From Sphingobium sp. C100 (GTDB lineage: Bacteria > Pseudomonadota > Alphaproteobacteria > Sphingomonadales > Sphingomonadaceae), in contig NZ_AYOY01000154.1 in assembly GCF_000508185.1 (NCBI RefSeq), positions 1 through 64,000 of the forward strand: a stretch of DNA of 64,000 nt. The letters run 5' to 3'. Position numbers and translations under genes: made by a program. The notes beneath the pieces are model-generated. The model saw only the letters and a program-made list of their open reading frames with translations, was not told where the DNA came from and did not search any database. How positions within the stretch are numbered: position 1 is the stretch's first letter; each line of letters begins with the position of its first letter. Shown piece after piece: positions 47,340 through 55,355 of the stretch.

Positions 47340-48359
47340 TTATAACCGGTGCGCGGCCGCATAGACGCTGTCGATGACGGACGACAGTGACGCCAAATGT
47401 TCGCATTCGGGATCGAAACGACGACATCGGGCAAGGCGATGCGCCCAGGCCATCGCCATTACCCCGCCCCAGGCATCGCCCGGCAGCGTGAGATTCTCGC
47501 GCTGCGTGCCGCGCAACAGATCGGCCCTGAAATCATAGAAGGAGCCTTTTACGTTGCGAAAGGACGCGCCGGCTCTGTCGCCGTAAAAGTCGGCGGTGAT
47601 GACCGAATCCTGCCCCGCATGAAGACGCCAGGAACAGGCGATACGTACAACCGTGCCACCCGCCAGTCGGATCGTGGCGATGCCATGATCCTCGACCTGC
47701 GCGGCCCGATGCGAAAGGGGGCGGCCCTTGCTGAACAGATCGGCGTCGACGCTCTCAACCTCCGGAAAGTCGAGCATCCAGAGCGCGACGTCGATGAGAT
47801 GCACGCCCAGATCCATTATGCATCCACCCCCCGACAGACGGGGATCGTAGAACCAGGGTTTGTCCGGTCCATAGGCGTTGTGGAAGACCAGATCGATTGC
47901 GTGAACATAGCCCAGGTCGCCAGCGACGATCCGGTCCCGGATCGCCCGCATGGCGGCAGTGCCGCGATAGGAAAGATCCACGCCCAGCAACCGGTCCGCG
48001 CTGCGCGCGGCGTCGATGACCGCATCCACTTCCTTGCGGCTGCGCCCCAGGGGCTTTTGGCAGAAGACCGCGATGCCGCGTTCCAGAGCGCGGATCGCTT
48101 GTTCAGCATGTAAGGCGCTGGGGGTAGCGATGACGATGCCATCCAGTTCCTGGTCCAGCAGTGCGTCAAAATCCTCCAACTGAACAGCGTCGGGTGCCAG
48201 CGCGCCTGCTTCCGCGCCATTGTCGGGCAAGGCATCGGCGATTGCGGCAACCTCTATGGCGTCCGACGCCACCATGGCTTCCATCCGATTGCGACCGATC
48301 CACCCTACGCCCAGGAACCCGAGCCGGGGGCGCGTCATGACCATGGCAGTCGCGCTCAT
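47340..48359 (-). CDS. Gfo/Idh/MocA-family NAD(P)-dependent oxidoreductase
   Basis: A 339-residue sugar-type dehydrogenase. The N-terminal Rossmann fold has GFLGVGWIGRNRM, the catalytic Lys is in CQKPLGR (family EKP), and the substrate domain has SGGGCIMDLGVHLIDVALWML with the conserved Asp and His. Members oxidise inositol, glucose derivatives or UDP-sugars. Three genes upstream is inositol-3-phosphate synthase, so an inositol- or sugar-related keto intermediate is plausible. Its ATG overlaps the stop of the ADH gene by four bases. It is the last gene of the six-gene leftward operon. Confidence 0.88.
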   Translation of the reverse strand: MSATAMVMTRPRLGFLGVGWIGRNRMEAMVASDAIEVAAIADALPDNGAEAGALAPDAVQLEDFDALLDQELDGIVIATPSALHAEQAIRALERGIAVFCQKPLGRSRKEVDAVIDAARSADRLLGVDLSYRGTAAMRAIRDRIVAGDLGYVHAIDLVFHNAYGPDKPWFYDPRLSGGGCIMDLGVHLIDVALWMLDFPEVESVDADLFSKGRPLSHRAAQVEDHGIATIRLAGGTVVRIACSWRLHAGQDSVITADFYGDRAGASFRNVKGSFYDFRADLLRGTQRENLTLPGDAWGGVMAMAWAHRLARCRRFDPECEHLASLSSVIDSVYAAAHRL

Positions 48360-49360
48360 AACCTGATGACCGCCTTGACGAACCCTTCCGGTTTGTCGCG
48401 CGTCGCGTTCAAGGCTTTGTCGAGTTGTTCCAGCGGGAAGTCATGGGTGCAGAGGGGCGTCGGGTCCAGCCGTCCCGACGTGACGGCCTCAATGGCCTCG
48501 CATACCCCTTGTGCATAGGTTTTGGGATCACGTTCATGCGCGTTGACGACGTCGATGCCGCGCCAGTTCCACAGCCACATGTTGATCTGTCTAGGGCCGT
48601 CCTGATGATAGCCGGCGATGATGAGCCGGCCGCGCTCGGCGGTCAGTTCCCCCGCCAGATCGAGCGGCCATTGCTTGCCAACCGCTTCGATCACGCGGTC
48701 GCAGAAGCGGCCATGGGTAAGGTTGCTCACCTGGTCGATGATCGCCTGATGATCATCCATCAGGATCGTCTCGGCTGCGCCATGACCGCGCGCCAGTTCG
48801 AGTGAGGATTGCCGCCGGGAAATGGCGATGACGCGCGCGCCGGCATCCGAGGCCAAACGGGCAAGGATCGCGCCGAGAAAGCCGATGCCGATAATCGCCA
48901 CGGTCTGCCCCGCGCGTATGTCGCTGCGGCGGAAAATATTGAAGGCGCACCCCAGTGGCTCGCCTGGAAAGGCCATGCCGTCGAGGGTGGGGGGGAGCGG
49001 CACGACCGCAGCGGCATCGGCAAGATCATATTCGGCATAGCTGGCATGGGACAGGGTCGCCACGCGTGTGCCCGGCTCGATCGTCGTGACGCCTGATCCG
49101 ACGGCGTCCACAACTCCCCAGCCTTCATGGCCAAGCGAGCCGGGCGCCGTCGGGAATTGCTGCCATTCGGGACCGTCCCATGGGGTCAGGTTGGACGCGC
49201 AAACGCCGCAGCCTTCGAGACGGACGCGCACCTGTTGCGGTCCGGGTTCGGGGCGCAGCACATGGTCGATGCGGATGGTGCCCGGCCCCGTCACCACCGC
49301 TGCCCGCATCAGGGGCGCCTTGACCAAGGCGGTTTTTTCCAGCGTCAGCATGATGCTCAT
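48356..49360 (-). CDS. medium-chain dehydrogenase, MDR family without structural zinc lobe
   Basis: A 334-residue dehydrogenase with catalytic-zinc-type ligands (GCGVCASN and GHEGWG) but no four-cysteine structural zinc lobe, unlike frmA in this window. The nucleotide-binding motif is IIGIGFLGAILARLA. Relatives include sorbitol- or inositol-type dehydrogenases and the plant-type MDR group. The four-base overlaps with the INO1 gene before it and the Gfo/Idh gene after it indicate a tightly coupled pathway. The substrate is unknown and is inferred to be a cyclitol or sugar. Confidence 0.87.
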   Translation of the reverse strand: MSIMLTLEKTALVKAPLMRAAVVTGPGTIRIDHVLRPEPGPQQVRVRLEGCGVCASNLTPWDGPEWQQFPTAPGSLGHEGWGVVDAVGSGVTTIEPGTRVATLSHASYAEYDLADAAAVVPLPPTLDGMAFPGEPLGCAFNIFRRSDIRAGQTVAIIGIGFLGAILARLASDAGARVIAISRRQSSLELARGHGAAETILMDDHQAIIDQVSNLTHGRFCDRVIEAVGKQWPLDLAGELTAERGRLIIAGYHQDGPRQINMWLWNWRGIDVVNAHERDPKTYAQGVCEAIEAVTSGRLDPTPLCTHDFPLEQLDKALNATRDKPEGFVKAVIRL

Positions 49361-50478
49361 TCCGCCGCCACCGCCATCACATCCGCTCCTTTTATGAACG
49401 CCTCCAGCGCCTCATGCGCAAGATCGTCGGTCATCTGGCGTGGCGGATGCTTACAGAAATAGGCCGCCGCCGGATGGATCGGACCGCCCAGACCCCGGTC
49501 GCGCGCCAGCTTGGCACAGCGGATCATGTCGATCGCGACCCCCGCGCTGTTGGGGCTGTCTTCGACAGACAACCGCATTTCAAGGTTCATAGGCACCCCG
49601 CCGAACAACTGTCCTTCCATGCGCAGGAAGCAGACCTTGTTATCATTTTGCCAGGCGACATAATCGGAGGGACCGACATGGATATTCTCGTCGTCGATCC
49701 GTGTCTTGGCGACCGACTGCACCGCCTCCGTCTTCGATATCTTCTTGGACGCCAGGCGCTTGCGGTTGGCCATGTTGAGAAAGTCGGTATTGCCGCCCGT
49801 ATTGAGCTGGTAAGTGCGGTCGAGCTTCACGCCGCGTTTGGCGAAAAGATCAGTCAGCACCCGATGAACGATCGTGGCGCCCATCTGCGCCTTGATATCG
49901 TCCCCGATGATCGGAACGCCGGCAAGGCGGAACCGTTCGCCCCAGACCGGATCGCTGGCGATGAAGACAGGGATGTTGTTGACGAAGGCAACGCCTGCTT
50001 CCAGCGCGCATTCGGCGTAGAATTCGGTCGCCCGTTGCGACCCTACCGGCAGATAGTTGAGCAGTACGTCGATCTGCGCATCCCGCAACCGCCGTACCAC
50101 ATTGTCCCGGCTAGCCTCTGGTAAATCTGCGGGCAGGAAAGTGCGATCGTCGGGATAGTCGGCCATATGTTCGGCCATCCCGTCGAGGATGCAGCCCATT
50201 TCGACGATCGCGCCGCTCGGCTGGACTTCCGGGCAAAAAACCTGCGTGCAGTTTGGCTTGGCCAGCACCGCCTCGGCCACATCCTTGCCGACCTTCCTGC
50301 GGTCTATGTCCCAGGCGGCGGCCACGCGGATGTCGCAGGGGCGATAGCCGCCGAGATCCCAATGCATCAGGCCATGATGGTCATTACTGTCAGGCCGATA
50401 GAAGGAAAGGCCCTGCACAAGCGAACTGGCGCAATTGCCCACCCCGATGATGGCGATGTTGATGGGGTTTTGCGGCAT
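49357..50478 (-). CDS. inositol-3-phosphate synthase
   Basis: A 373-residue INO1-type enzyme cyclising glucose-6-phosphate to inositol phosphate with bound NAD. It has IIGVGNCASSLVQG at the N-terminus, DIRVAAAWDIDRRKVGKD, and the diagnostic QLNTGGNTDFLNM followed by KKISKTEAV and SDYVAWQNDNKVC. Inositol synthesis is uncommon in alphaproteobacteria and here is embedded between glycan genes, so inositol is probably a building block of the product. The RBS AAGGAG precedes the ATG. The gap to the glycosidase gene is 18 bp, and its stop overlaps the ADH start. Confidence 0.93.
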   Translation of the reverse strand: MPQNPINIAIIGVGNCASSLVQGLSFYRPDSNDHHGLMHWDLGGYRPCDIRVAAAWDIDRRKVGKDVAEAVLAKPNCTQVFCPEVQPSGAIVEMGCILDGMAEHMADYPDDRTFLPADLPEASRDNVVRRLRDAQIDVLLNYLPVGSQRATEFYAECALEAGVAFVNNIPVFIASDPVWGERFRLAGVPIIGDDIKAQMGATIVHRVLTDLFAKRGVKLDRTYQLNTGGNTDFLNMANRKRLASKKISKTEAVQSVAKTRIDDENIHVGPSDYVAWQNDNKVCFLRMEGQLFGGVPMNLEMRLSVEDSPNSAGVAIDMIRCAKLARDRGLGGPIHPAAAYFCKHPPRQMTDDLAHEALEAFIKGADVMAVAAE

Positions 50479-50496
50479 GGGCTTCTCCTTCTCGCT

Positions 50497-51417
50497 TCAG
50501 GCGGTGCGGACGACCGGCATGGATTGGGCCGGTGCATAGCGGTCGATCATCCAAGCGCAGAAGTCTGCGAAGGCCTGCGGATCGTGGGCGGCGCTGGTAT
50601 GATGGGGCGTGATCCCCAGATGTTCCGGGGTGAAGCAGAATGTAACGGTCACATCGAAATCGGCGAGCGCCTCCATCTGCCGGTCAAACCAGTCGACCGC
50701 ATTGGGGCGGAAGCTATCGGCCCAGCTGAGTCCGGTGCGCAAATGCCGAACGCCCAGTCGCTTCATCCAGGTGACGGCGTCGTCCAGACGCGGATCTTCG
50801 AAATGAAACCACTGCATCAATCCCATACGGTCGGCATATTTCGCATAATCGTCCAGTGCGGGTTTCGGTGTTCCATCGGCGCGGATCAGGCCCATGTAAA
50901 AATGGCGGTAATAGCTTGAGCCCTCCGCCTCGCGATGACGGGTAGTGGCACCCCACTCCTGCGGCAGGTCAAACAAGCTGTACCAATAGAGGCGCGGCAC
51001 CCGATCCATCAGCAGTTCGGCGGTGCGATTAATGCCGAACACCTGCACTTCCTCTGCCCCAAAGGAGCCAACGCCCACTTCGGTAACCCACACCGGCTTG
51101 TCCGGCACCACCGCCTCGATATCGGCGATCCGGTTCGGCCAGTCGTGGATCGACCACAAGTTCCAGTCGAGCGGAAAGCCATGGACGGCGACGACGTCGA
51201 TGGCGTCGAGCGCGCCATGGCCTCGCATCCGCTCCACCCAACCGGGGTCGATCGGCGACATGCCGCCCAGCACTCTCTTCACTGCCGGATTGACGCTATG
51301 AATGGCCTGGCCGGCGCGGATCACCATGTCGGCATAGCGGGACCAGTCGGGATCGATCTCCGGGTCCCAATGCGACTTGTTGTTGGGCTCGTTCCAGATC
51401 ATCGCGGCTTCGATCAT
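50497..51417 (-). CDS. clan-A glycosidase-like protein, apparently circularly permuted
   Basis: A 306-residue cytoplasmic protein. Acid/base E10 is in IWNEPN and candidate nucleophile E113 in WVTEVG, 103 residues apart as in clan-A hydrolases. In ordinary clan-A barrels the NEP motif follows strands 1-3. Here it opens the protein, and the stretch resembling strands 1-3 (QWFHFEDPRLDDAVTWM, RHLRTGLSWAD, VTVTFCFTPEHLG) comes at residues 199-296, giving the order 4-8 then 1-3. The start is fixed: an in-frame TAA lies one codon before the ATG, which overlaps the methyltransferase stop. It may act as a hydrolase or transglycosylase on the locus product. The family is unnamed to me. Confidence 0.8.
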   Translation of the reverse strand: MIEAAMIWNEPNNKSHWDPEIDPDWSRYADMVIRAGQAIHSVNPAVKRVLGGMSPIDPGWVERMRGHGALDAIDVVAVHGFPLDWNLWSIHDWPNRIADIEAVVPDKPVWVTEVGVGSFGAEEVQVFGINRTAELLMDRVPRLYWYSLFDLPQEWGATTRHREAEGSSYYRHFYMGLIRADGTPKPALDDYAKYADRMGLMQWFHFEDPRLDDAVTWMKRLGVRHLRTGLSWADSFRPNAVDWFDRQMEALADFDVTVTFCFTPEHLGITPHHTSAAHDPQAFADFCAWMIDRYAPAQSMPVVRTA

Positions 51418-52241
51418 GTCTTATTCCCTTTTCCGGCGGCTGATGCGGGATAGACTGCGGCGTTGCCCATCCAATCGCCATAAGGGACAGGAGCGATGCG
51501 GCAGAGATAGACTTCTTCTTCGGGCTGCGCCTCGACTGTAAAGCCGGCGGCGCGGAGCATGGCCTGGGAACAGGCCGCGTTCGGCGCCCACCAGTTGGTC
51601 CAGTCATCGGCGAACTTGCGCTCGATGAAATGCATTTTGGGATAGGCCGGGTTGTCGAAGAAGGTCGGCGGCCGCGTCGTGCCGGGCAGGTGAAAAGGAT
51701 GATCTTCCGGCACCTGCAATATATCGGCCGATCCCTGCTGCATCGTCTGGAAGAGCATCAACTCGCCGGCGACATGTTCACGGATCAGGTCGAGCGCCAG
51801 CAGCGGGTGCCGCAGATGATAGAGCACCCCCATGAAAATCACGAGGTCGAAGCGGCGCCCCAACCGACCGACATCATAGACGGACAGTTTCTCGAACCGA
51901 ATATCGGGAAAGCCCAGCGCATCCGCCGCGAAACGGGCCTGCGCCAGGTAGCGCTCATCGCTGTCGATGCCGATCACTTCAGCCGCGCCGCGCCGCTTCA
52001 TCTCGATCGCATAAAATCCGGCGTTGCAACCGATATCCAGCACCGATTTGCCGCTCAGATCCTCCGGCAGTGCGTCGGCGAAGCGCGCATATTTGAACGC
52101 CGGATAATCCCCCAGGAAATGGTCGGGCGCGGTTTCCACGCCGGCGATGGTCAGATTCTGAAACCAGGGGCCAAGCGCCTCTATCTCACGCCGTAGAGCG
52201 ATCTCATCCTGTCGGGAGGAAACAGCTTTGGCTGTTTTCAT
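51414..52241 (-). CDS. SAM-dependent methyltransferase (TIGR04290-like)
   Basis: A 275-residue class I methyltransferase. Motif I is SVLDIGCNAGF (66-76), followed by VIGIDSDERYLAQA and DLVIFMGVLYHLRHPL. The N-terminal AL-GPWFQNL and C-terminal EVYLCR segments resemble a family annotated as TIGR04290, which I recall as occurring in glycan-type neighbourhoods; that name is from memory. It probably O-methylates a sugar or inositol in this pathway. It overlaps the histidine phosphatase stop and the glycosidase start by four bases each. Confidence 0.87.
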   Translation of the reverse strand: MKTAKAVSSRQDEIALRREIEALGPWFQNLTIAGVETAPDHFLGDYPAFKYARFADALPEDLSGKSVLDIGCNAGFYAIEMKRRGAAEVIGIDSDERYLAQARFAADALGFPDIRFEKLSVYDVGRLGRRFDLVIFMGVLYHLRHPLLALDLIREHVAGELMLFQTMQQGSADILQVPEDHPFHLPGTTRPPTFFDNPAYPKMHFIERKFADDWTNWWAPNAACSQAMLRAAGFTVEAQPEEEVYLCRIAPVPYGDWMGNAAVYPASAAGKGNKT

Positions 52242-52864
52242 GCGGGCACCTCGTTGATGCGGATGATGCGGGCGTGGCCGTGGCCGATGTCCACTGTGCT
52301 GACGGAGCCGGGGTCTATGTCGAAGCGCAGCATGTTATCGAGGCTGAGACCCAGATAATGGGCAATGACGCCGCGGATGATGTCGCAATGGGTGACGATC
52401 ATTGCAGGCGCGATGCCCGGCACCTCGCCCGCTCGTTCCAGATGCGCTGTCACGCGGGTGACAGCATCGGCCATCTGCTCACCGCCCGGCGTGATGGCCG
52501 AAGCGCGACGGCTGTTCCATTCATGCCAGAGCGGATCTTCCTCCAACTCGGCGAAATCGCGCCCGTTCCAGGCGCCGAAATCGACCTCGTCAAGCGCGTT
52601 CACCGTCTCGACCGGCAACCCTTGCGCTTGCGCGATGATCGCCGCCGTCTCCTGTGTTCTCTTGCGCGGACTGGCTTGTACGGTGGAGGCATTGGCACGG
52701 GAGGCCCAATCCGCCAATTTGCGAGCTTGCAAAAGCCCGGCTTCGCTCAGGCGCGATTGCCCGGCTCGGCCGCTCAGCAATTGGCCGAACTCGTCATGGG
52801 CTCCATGCCGCACAAGATGAAAGCGGTTTACTGGCGCATCGTCTGAGTGATTTAGCATCAACAT
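52238..52864 (-). CDS. histidine phosphatase family protein (phosphoglycerate mutase-like)
   Basis: A 208-residue phosphatase. The catalytic motif is LVRHGAHDE with H20, then SPRKRTQETA, the proton-donor Glu region LDEVDFGAWNGRDF, and VTHCDIIRGVI with the second catalytic His. It may dephosphorylate inositol phosphate from the INO1 enzyme or a sugar phosphate in the same operon; this is inferred. The start at 52864 has no good RBS, and M3 (52858) is an alternative. It is the first gene of the leftward arm, next to the AT-rich divergent region. Confidence 0.88.
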   Translation of the reverse strand: MLMLNHSDDAPVNRFHLVRHGAHDEFGQLLSGRAGQSRLSEAGLLQARKLADWASRANASTVQASPRKRTQETAAIIAQAQGLPVETVNALDEVDFGAWNGRDFAELEEDPLWHEWNSRRASAITPGGEQMADAVTRVTAHLERAGEVPGIAPAMIVTHCDIIRGVIAHYLGLSLDNMLRFDIDPGSVSTVDIGHGHARIIRINEVPA

Positions 52865-52975
52865 AGAAGCTGCTTAACAGCAGTATGAGTTCAAGGTTCC
52901 ATCTCGGACGCCGACAAGCAATTAATATTGAAAAAAATGCAGTTTAAAGCAGAAATATGATAACATAAGTTTACG

Positions 52976-53001
52976 AGCCATAACATTTGTTATTTATGGC
53001 T
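52976..53001. promoter_or_regulatory. inverted repeat, candidate operator
   Basis: AGCCATAA and TTATGGCT (8-bp perfect arms, 52976-52983 and 52994-53001) are separated by 10 bases, with an inner AAC/GTT pair continuing the symmetry. The length and spacing fit a dimeric regulator site controlling both arms. Confidence 0.5.
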
Positions 53002-53025
53002 AACCTAGTTATATTGTTTATTATA

Positions 53026-53053
53026 TTGATAAATATCCTGATCATTTTACAAT
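53026..53053 (+). promoter_or_regulatory. sigma-70 promoter for the rightward operon
   Basis: TTGATA (53026-53031), a 16-bp spacer, and TACAAT (53048-53053), each one base from consensus. TTGATAAATATCCT (53026-53039) also partly resembles an Fnr/FixK box TTGAT-N4-ATCAA (8 of 10), which matters because Crp/Fnr genes lie at the locus end. The leader to the first gene would be about 107 bases. Confidence 0.55.
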
Positions 53054-53166
53054 AGATGTCGGGAACATCAGAGTTGAAGAAGATGTTTCTGCCCTCAACA
53101 CCACAGCTGCCGCTCGCCGCCGTTGACGCCCTGTTCGGCTGTAGGCGCCATCCATGAGGGAGTGCC

Positions 53167-54279
53167 ATGGAAAAGATACTCGTCACCGGCGGCGCCGGCT
53201 TCATCGGCCGTCAGGTCTGCCGGGAATTGCTCGGCAGGGGGCATGAGGTTCGCGTATTGGATAATCTGATCGAGCAAGTGCATGGCAACGGTGCACGACC
53301 GGCAGATTTTCCCGACGATGTCGAACTGATCCGCGGCGATATTCGAAATGGTCATGCCGTGGAACGTGGCCTGAAAGGCATGGATGGAGTCATCCATCTG
53401 GCGGCCGAAGTTGGGGTCGGACAATCCATGTATGAAGTCGAGCGATATACGTCAGTGAATGACGTAGGCACGGCAGTATTGTTCGAACGTCTGATCGCGC
53501 AACCGGTACGGCGTGTGGTCACGGCGTCTTCCATGAGCATCTATGGCGAGGGACTGTATCGGGATGCCGACGGCAATTTCATCCAAGATGCCGAACGCGG
53601 CGCCATCCGCGAAGGGCAGAAGTCGTGGGAGCCCACGGATGAGGCTGGACGTCCGTTAGAACCGGTCGCTACACCCGAATGGAAGCGGCCCAGCCTTGCC
53701 TCCATCTATGCGCTCAACAAATATGTACAGGAGCGCACGACGCATATTATGACGGCTCCCTATGGAATGGAAGGCGTGTGCCTGCGCCTGTTCAACGTCT
53801 ATGGCCCAGGTCAGGCCCTTTCCAATCCCTATACGGGCGTGCTCGCCATCTTCGCCTCGCGACTGCTGAACGGGCAAAAGCCGATGATCTTCGAGGATGG
53901 TAAGCAGCGGCGCGATTTTGTTCATGTCACTGATGTGGCGCGAGCTTTTGTCGATGCCCTCGAACTGCCGCAGGCAGCGGGCGGTACTTTCAACATCGGT
54001 TCGGGCAAGGATCGTTCGGTAACCGAAGTCGCCCAAGCGCTGGCCGGTGCCATGGGGAAGAACGATCTTGAACCCGAGGTCGTGGGCAAGGCACGAACGG
54101 GCGATATCCGCCACTGCTTCTGCGATACAACATTGGCTGCGCAAAAGCTGAATTTCAACGCCCGGCAGGATTTCAGCGAAGGCTTGGCGGAACTGGCCGA
54201 ATGGGTGGGGCAGCAGACGGCCGACGATCGGGTCGGCAATGCCCGCGCTGAACTGGAAGCGCGGGGGCTGGTGGCATGA
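53167..54279 (+). CDS. NAD-dependent epimerase/dehydratase (extended SDR)
   Basis: A 370-residue nucleotide-sugar enzyme. The NAD motif is GGAGFIG (residues 8-14), the catalytic pair is in YALNK, and a Ser/Thr lies in TASSMSIYG. FEDGKQRRDFVHVTDVA near residue 245 is typical of UDP-glucose 4-epimerase-type SDRs, which act on nucleotide sugars. An insert of about 35 residues (about 125-165) with DADGNFIQDAERG distinguishes it from standard GalE. The RBS GGGAG is five bases before the ATG. It overlaps the next epimerase by four bases. Confidence 0.9.
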   Translation: MEKILVTGGAGFIGRQVCRELLGRGHEVRVLDNLIEQVHGNGARPADFPDDVELIRGDIRNGHAVERGLKGMDGVIHLAAEVGVGQSMYEVERYTSVNDVGTAVLFERLIAQPVRRVVTASSMSIYGEGLYRDADGNFIQDAERGAIREGQKSWEPTDEAGRPLEPVATPEWKRPSLASIYALNKYVQERTTHIMTAPYGMEGVCLRLFNVYGPGQALSNPYTGVLAIFASRLLNGQKPMIFEDGKQRRDFVHVTDVARAFVDALELPQAAGGTFNIGSGKDRSVTEVAQALAGAMGKNDLEPEVVGKARTGDIRHCFCDTTLAAQKLNFNARQDFSEGLAELAEWVGQQTADDRVGNARAELEARGLVA

Positions 54280-55355
54280 CGGGCGCGGACACAAGACCGG
54301 TTCTCATCACCGGCGGAGCTGGTTTCATCGGCTGCAATATTGCGGACCGGCTGGCAGGCGAGGGGCATCGGGTCGTGATCTATGACGCACTGTCCCGGCC
54401 TGGCGTGGAACGGAACCTCCTATGGTTGAAGGAACGCCATGGGGACGGGATCAGACCCCTGGTGGCTGACATCCGGGATGAGCAGGCCCTGCGAGCAGCG
54501 GTGATGGAAGCCAAGGCCGTCTTCCACATGGCGGCGCAGGTTGCCGTGACGACGAGCCTTGTCGATCCGCGCGCCGATTTCGCGATCAACGCCACGGGCA
54601 CGCTGAACCTGCTTGAGGCCGTGCGCCATTGCGCATTTCCCCCGCCGCTGATTTTCGCATCTACCAACAAAGTCTATGGCGGTCTGGAAGACGTCGAATT
54701 CGCGCTGTCGAATGACGCCTATCAGCCCGCAGATGAGATGATGCGCGCCCATGGGATCAATGAACATCGGCCGCTCGATTTCCATACGCCCTATGGCTGT
54801 TCCAAGGGTGCGGCGGACCAATATGTGCTCGATTACGCGCGCAGCTATGATCTCCCGACCGCGCTATTGCGGATGAGCTGTATCTATGGCCGGCGGCAAA
54901 TGGGAACAGAAGATCAGGGCTGGGTGGCCCATTTCCTGATCAGCGCGATCGAGGGGCGCACGATCACGCTCTATGGCGACGGTTGTCAGGTTCGGGACAT
55001 ACTCGACGTAGACGATGCGGTGGACGCCTATATTGCGCTCTGGCGCGACATGGACGGGGTGCGCGGCCGTGCATTCAACCTGGGCGGCGGTGTCGAGAAC
55101 GCTGTCAGCCTGCGACAGGTTATCGACCATATCGGTGCCTATCTCGGGCGAGCAGTTGATGTTCAAACAGCTGCCTGGCGGGCGGGGGACCAGCGTTATT
55201 TCGTCGCTGACAGCCGCGCCCTGAGCGAAGCGGTGACATTAAAGCCGCGCAAGCCATGGCGCCAAGGCGTGGCCGATCTCGCCGACTGGCTCATCGCGGA
55301 GCGGGACGGGGACGCTGCAGCCTCGCCGTTGCGCATGAAGGCGTCGGCGCTGTGA
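54276..55355 (+). CDS. NAD-dependent epimerase, CDP-paratose 2-epimerase-like
   Basis: A 359-residue extended SDR. GGAGFIGCNIADRL is the NAD motif, TNKVYG and PYGCSKGAADQYVLDYAR hold the catalytic Thr and Tyr-x3-Lys, and YGDGCQVRDILDVDDAVDA is the nucleotide-sugar region. The PYGCSKGAADQYVLDY stretch is close to tyvelose/CDP-paratose 2-epimerases. CDP-sugar synthesis genes are absent here, so the actual substrate may be another NDP-sugar. It is coupled by four-base overlaps on both sides. Confidence 0.87.
   Translation: MTGADTRPVLITGGAGFIGCNIADRLAGEGHRVVIYDALSRPGVERNLLWLKERHGDGIRPLVADIRDEQALRAAVMEAKAVFHMAAQVAVTTSLVDPRADFAINATGTLNLLEAVRHCAFPPPLIFASTNKVYGGLEDVEFALSNDAYQPADEMMRAHGINEHRPLDFHTPYGCSKGAADQYVLDYARSYDLPTALLRMSCIYGRRQMGTEDQGWVAHFLISAIEGRTITLYGDGCQVRDILDVDDAVDAYIALWRDMDGVRGRAFNLGGGVENAVSLRQVIDHIGAYLGRAVDVQTAAWRAGDQRYFVADSRALSEAVTLKPRKPWRQGVADLADWLIAERDGDAAASPLRMKASAL

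Larger units (their letters stand above)
52865..53166. promoter_or_regulatory. AT-rich bidirectional promoter region of the glycan locus
   Basis: This 302-bp gap is the only one above 300 bases without a gene. About 52920-53060 is strikingly AT-rich in a high-GC genome. It contains an inverted repeat (52976-53001) and a good rightward sigma-70 promoter (53026-53053). No leftward promoter of equal quality was found. It holds no plausible ORF. Confidence 0.65.
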
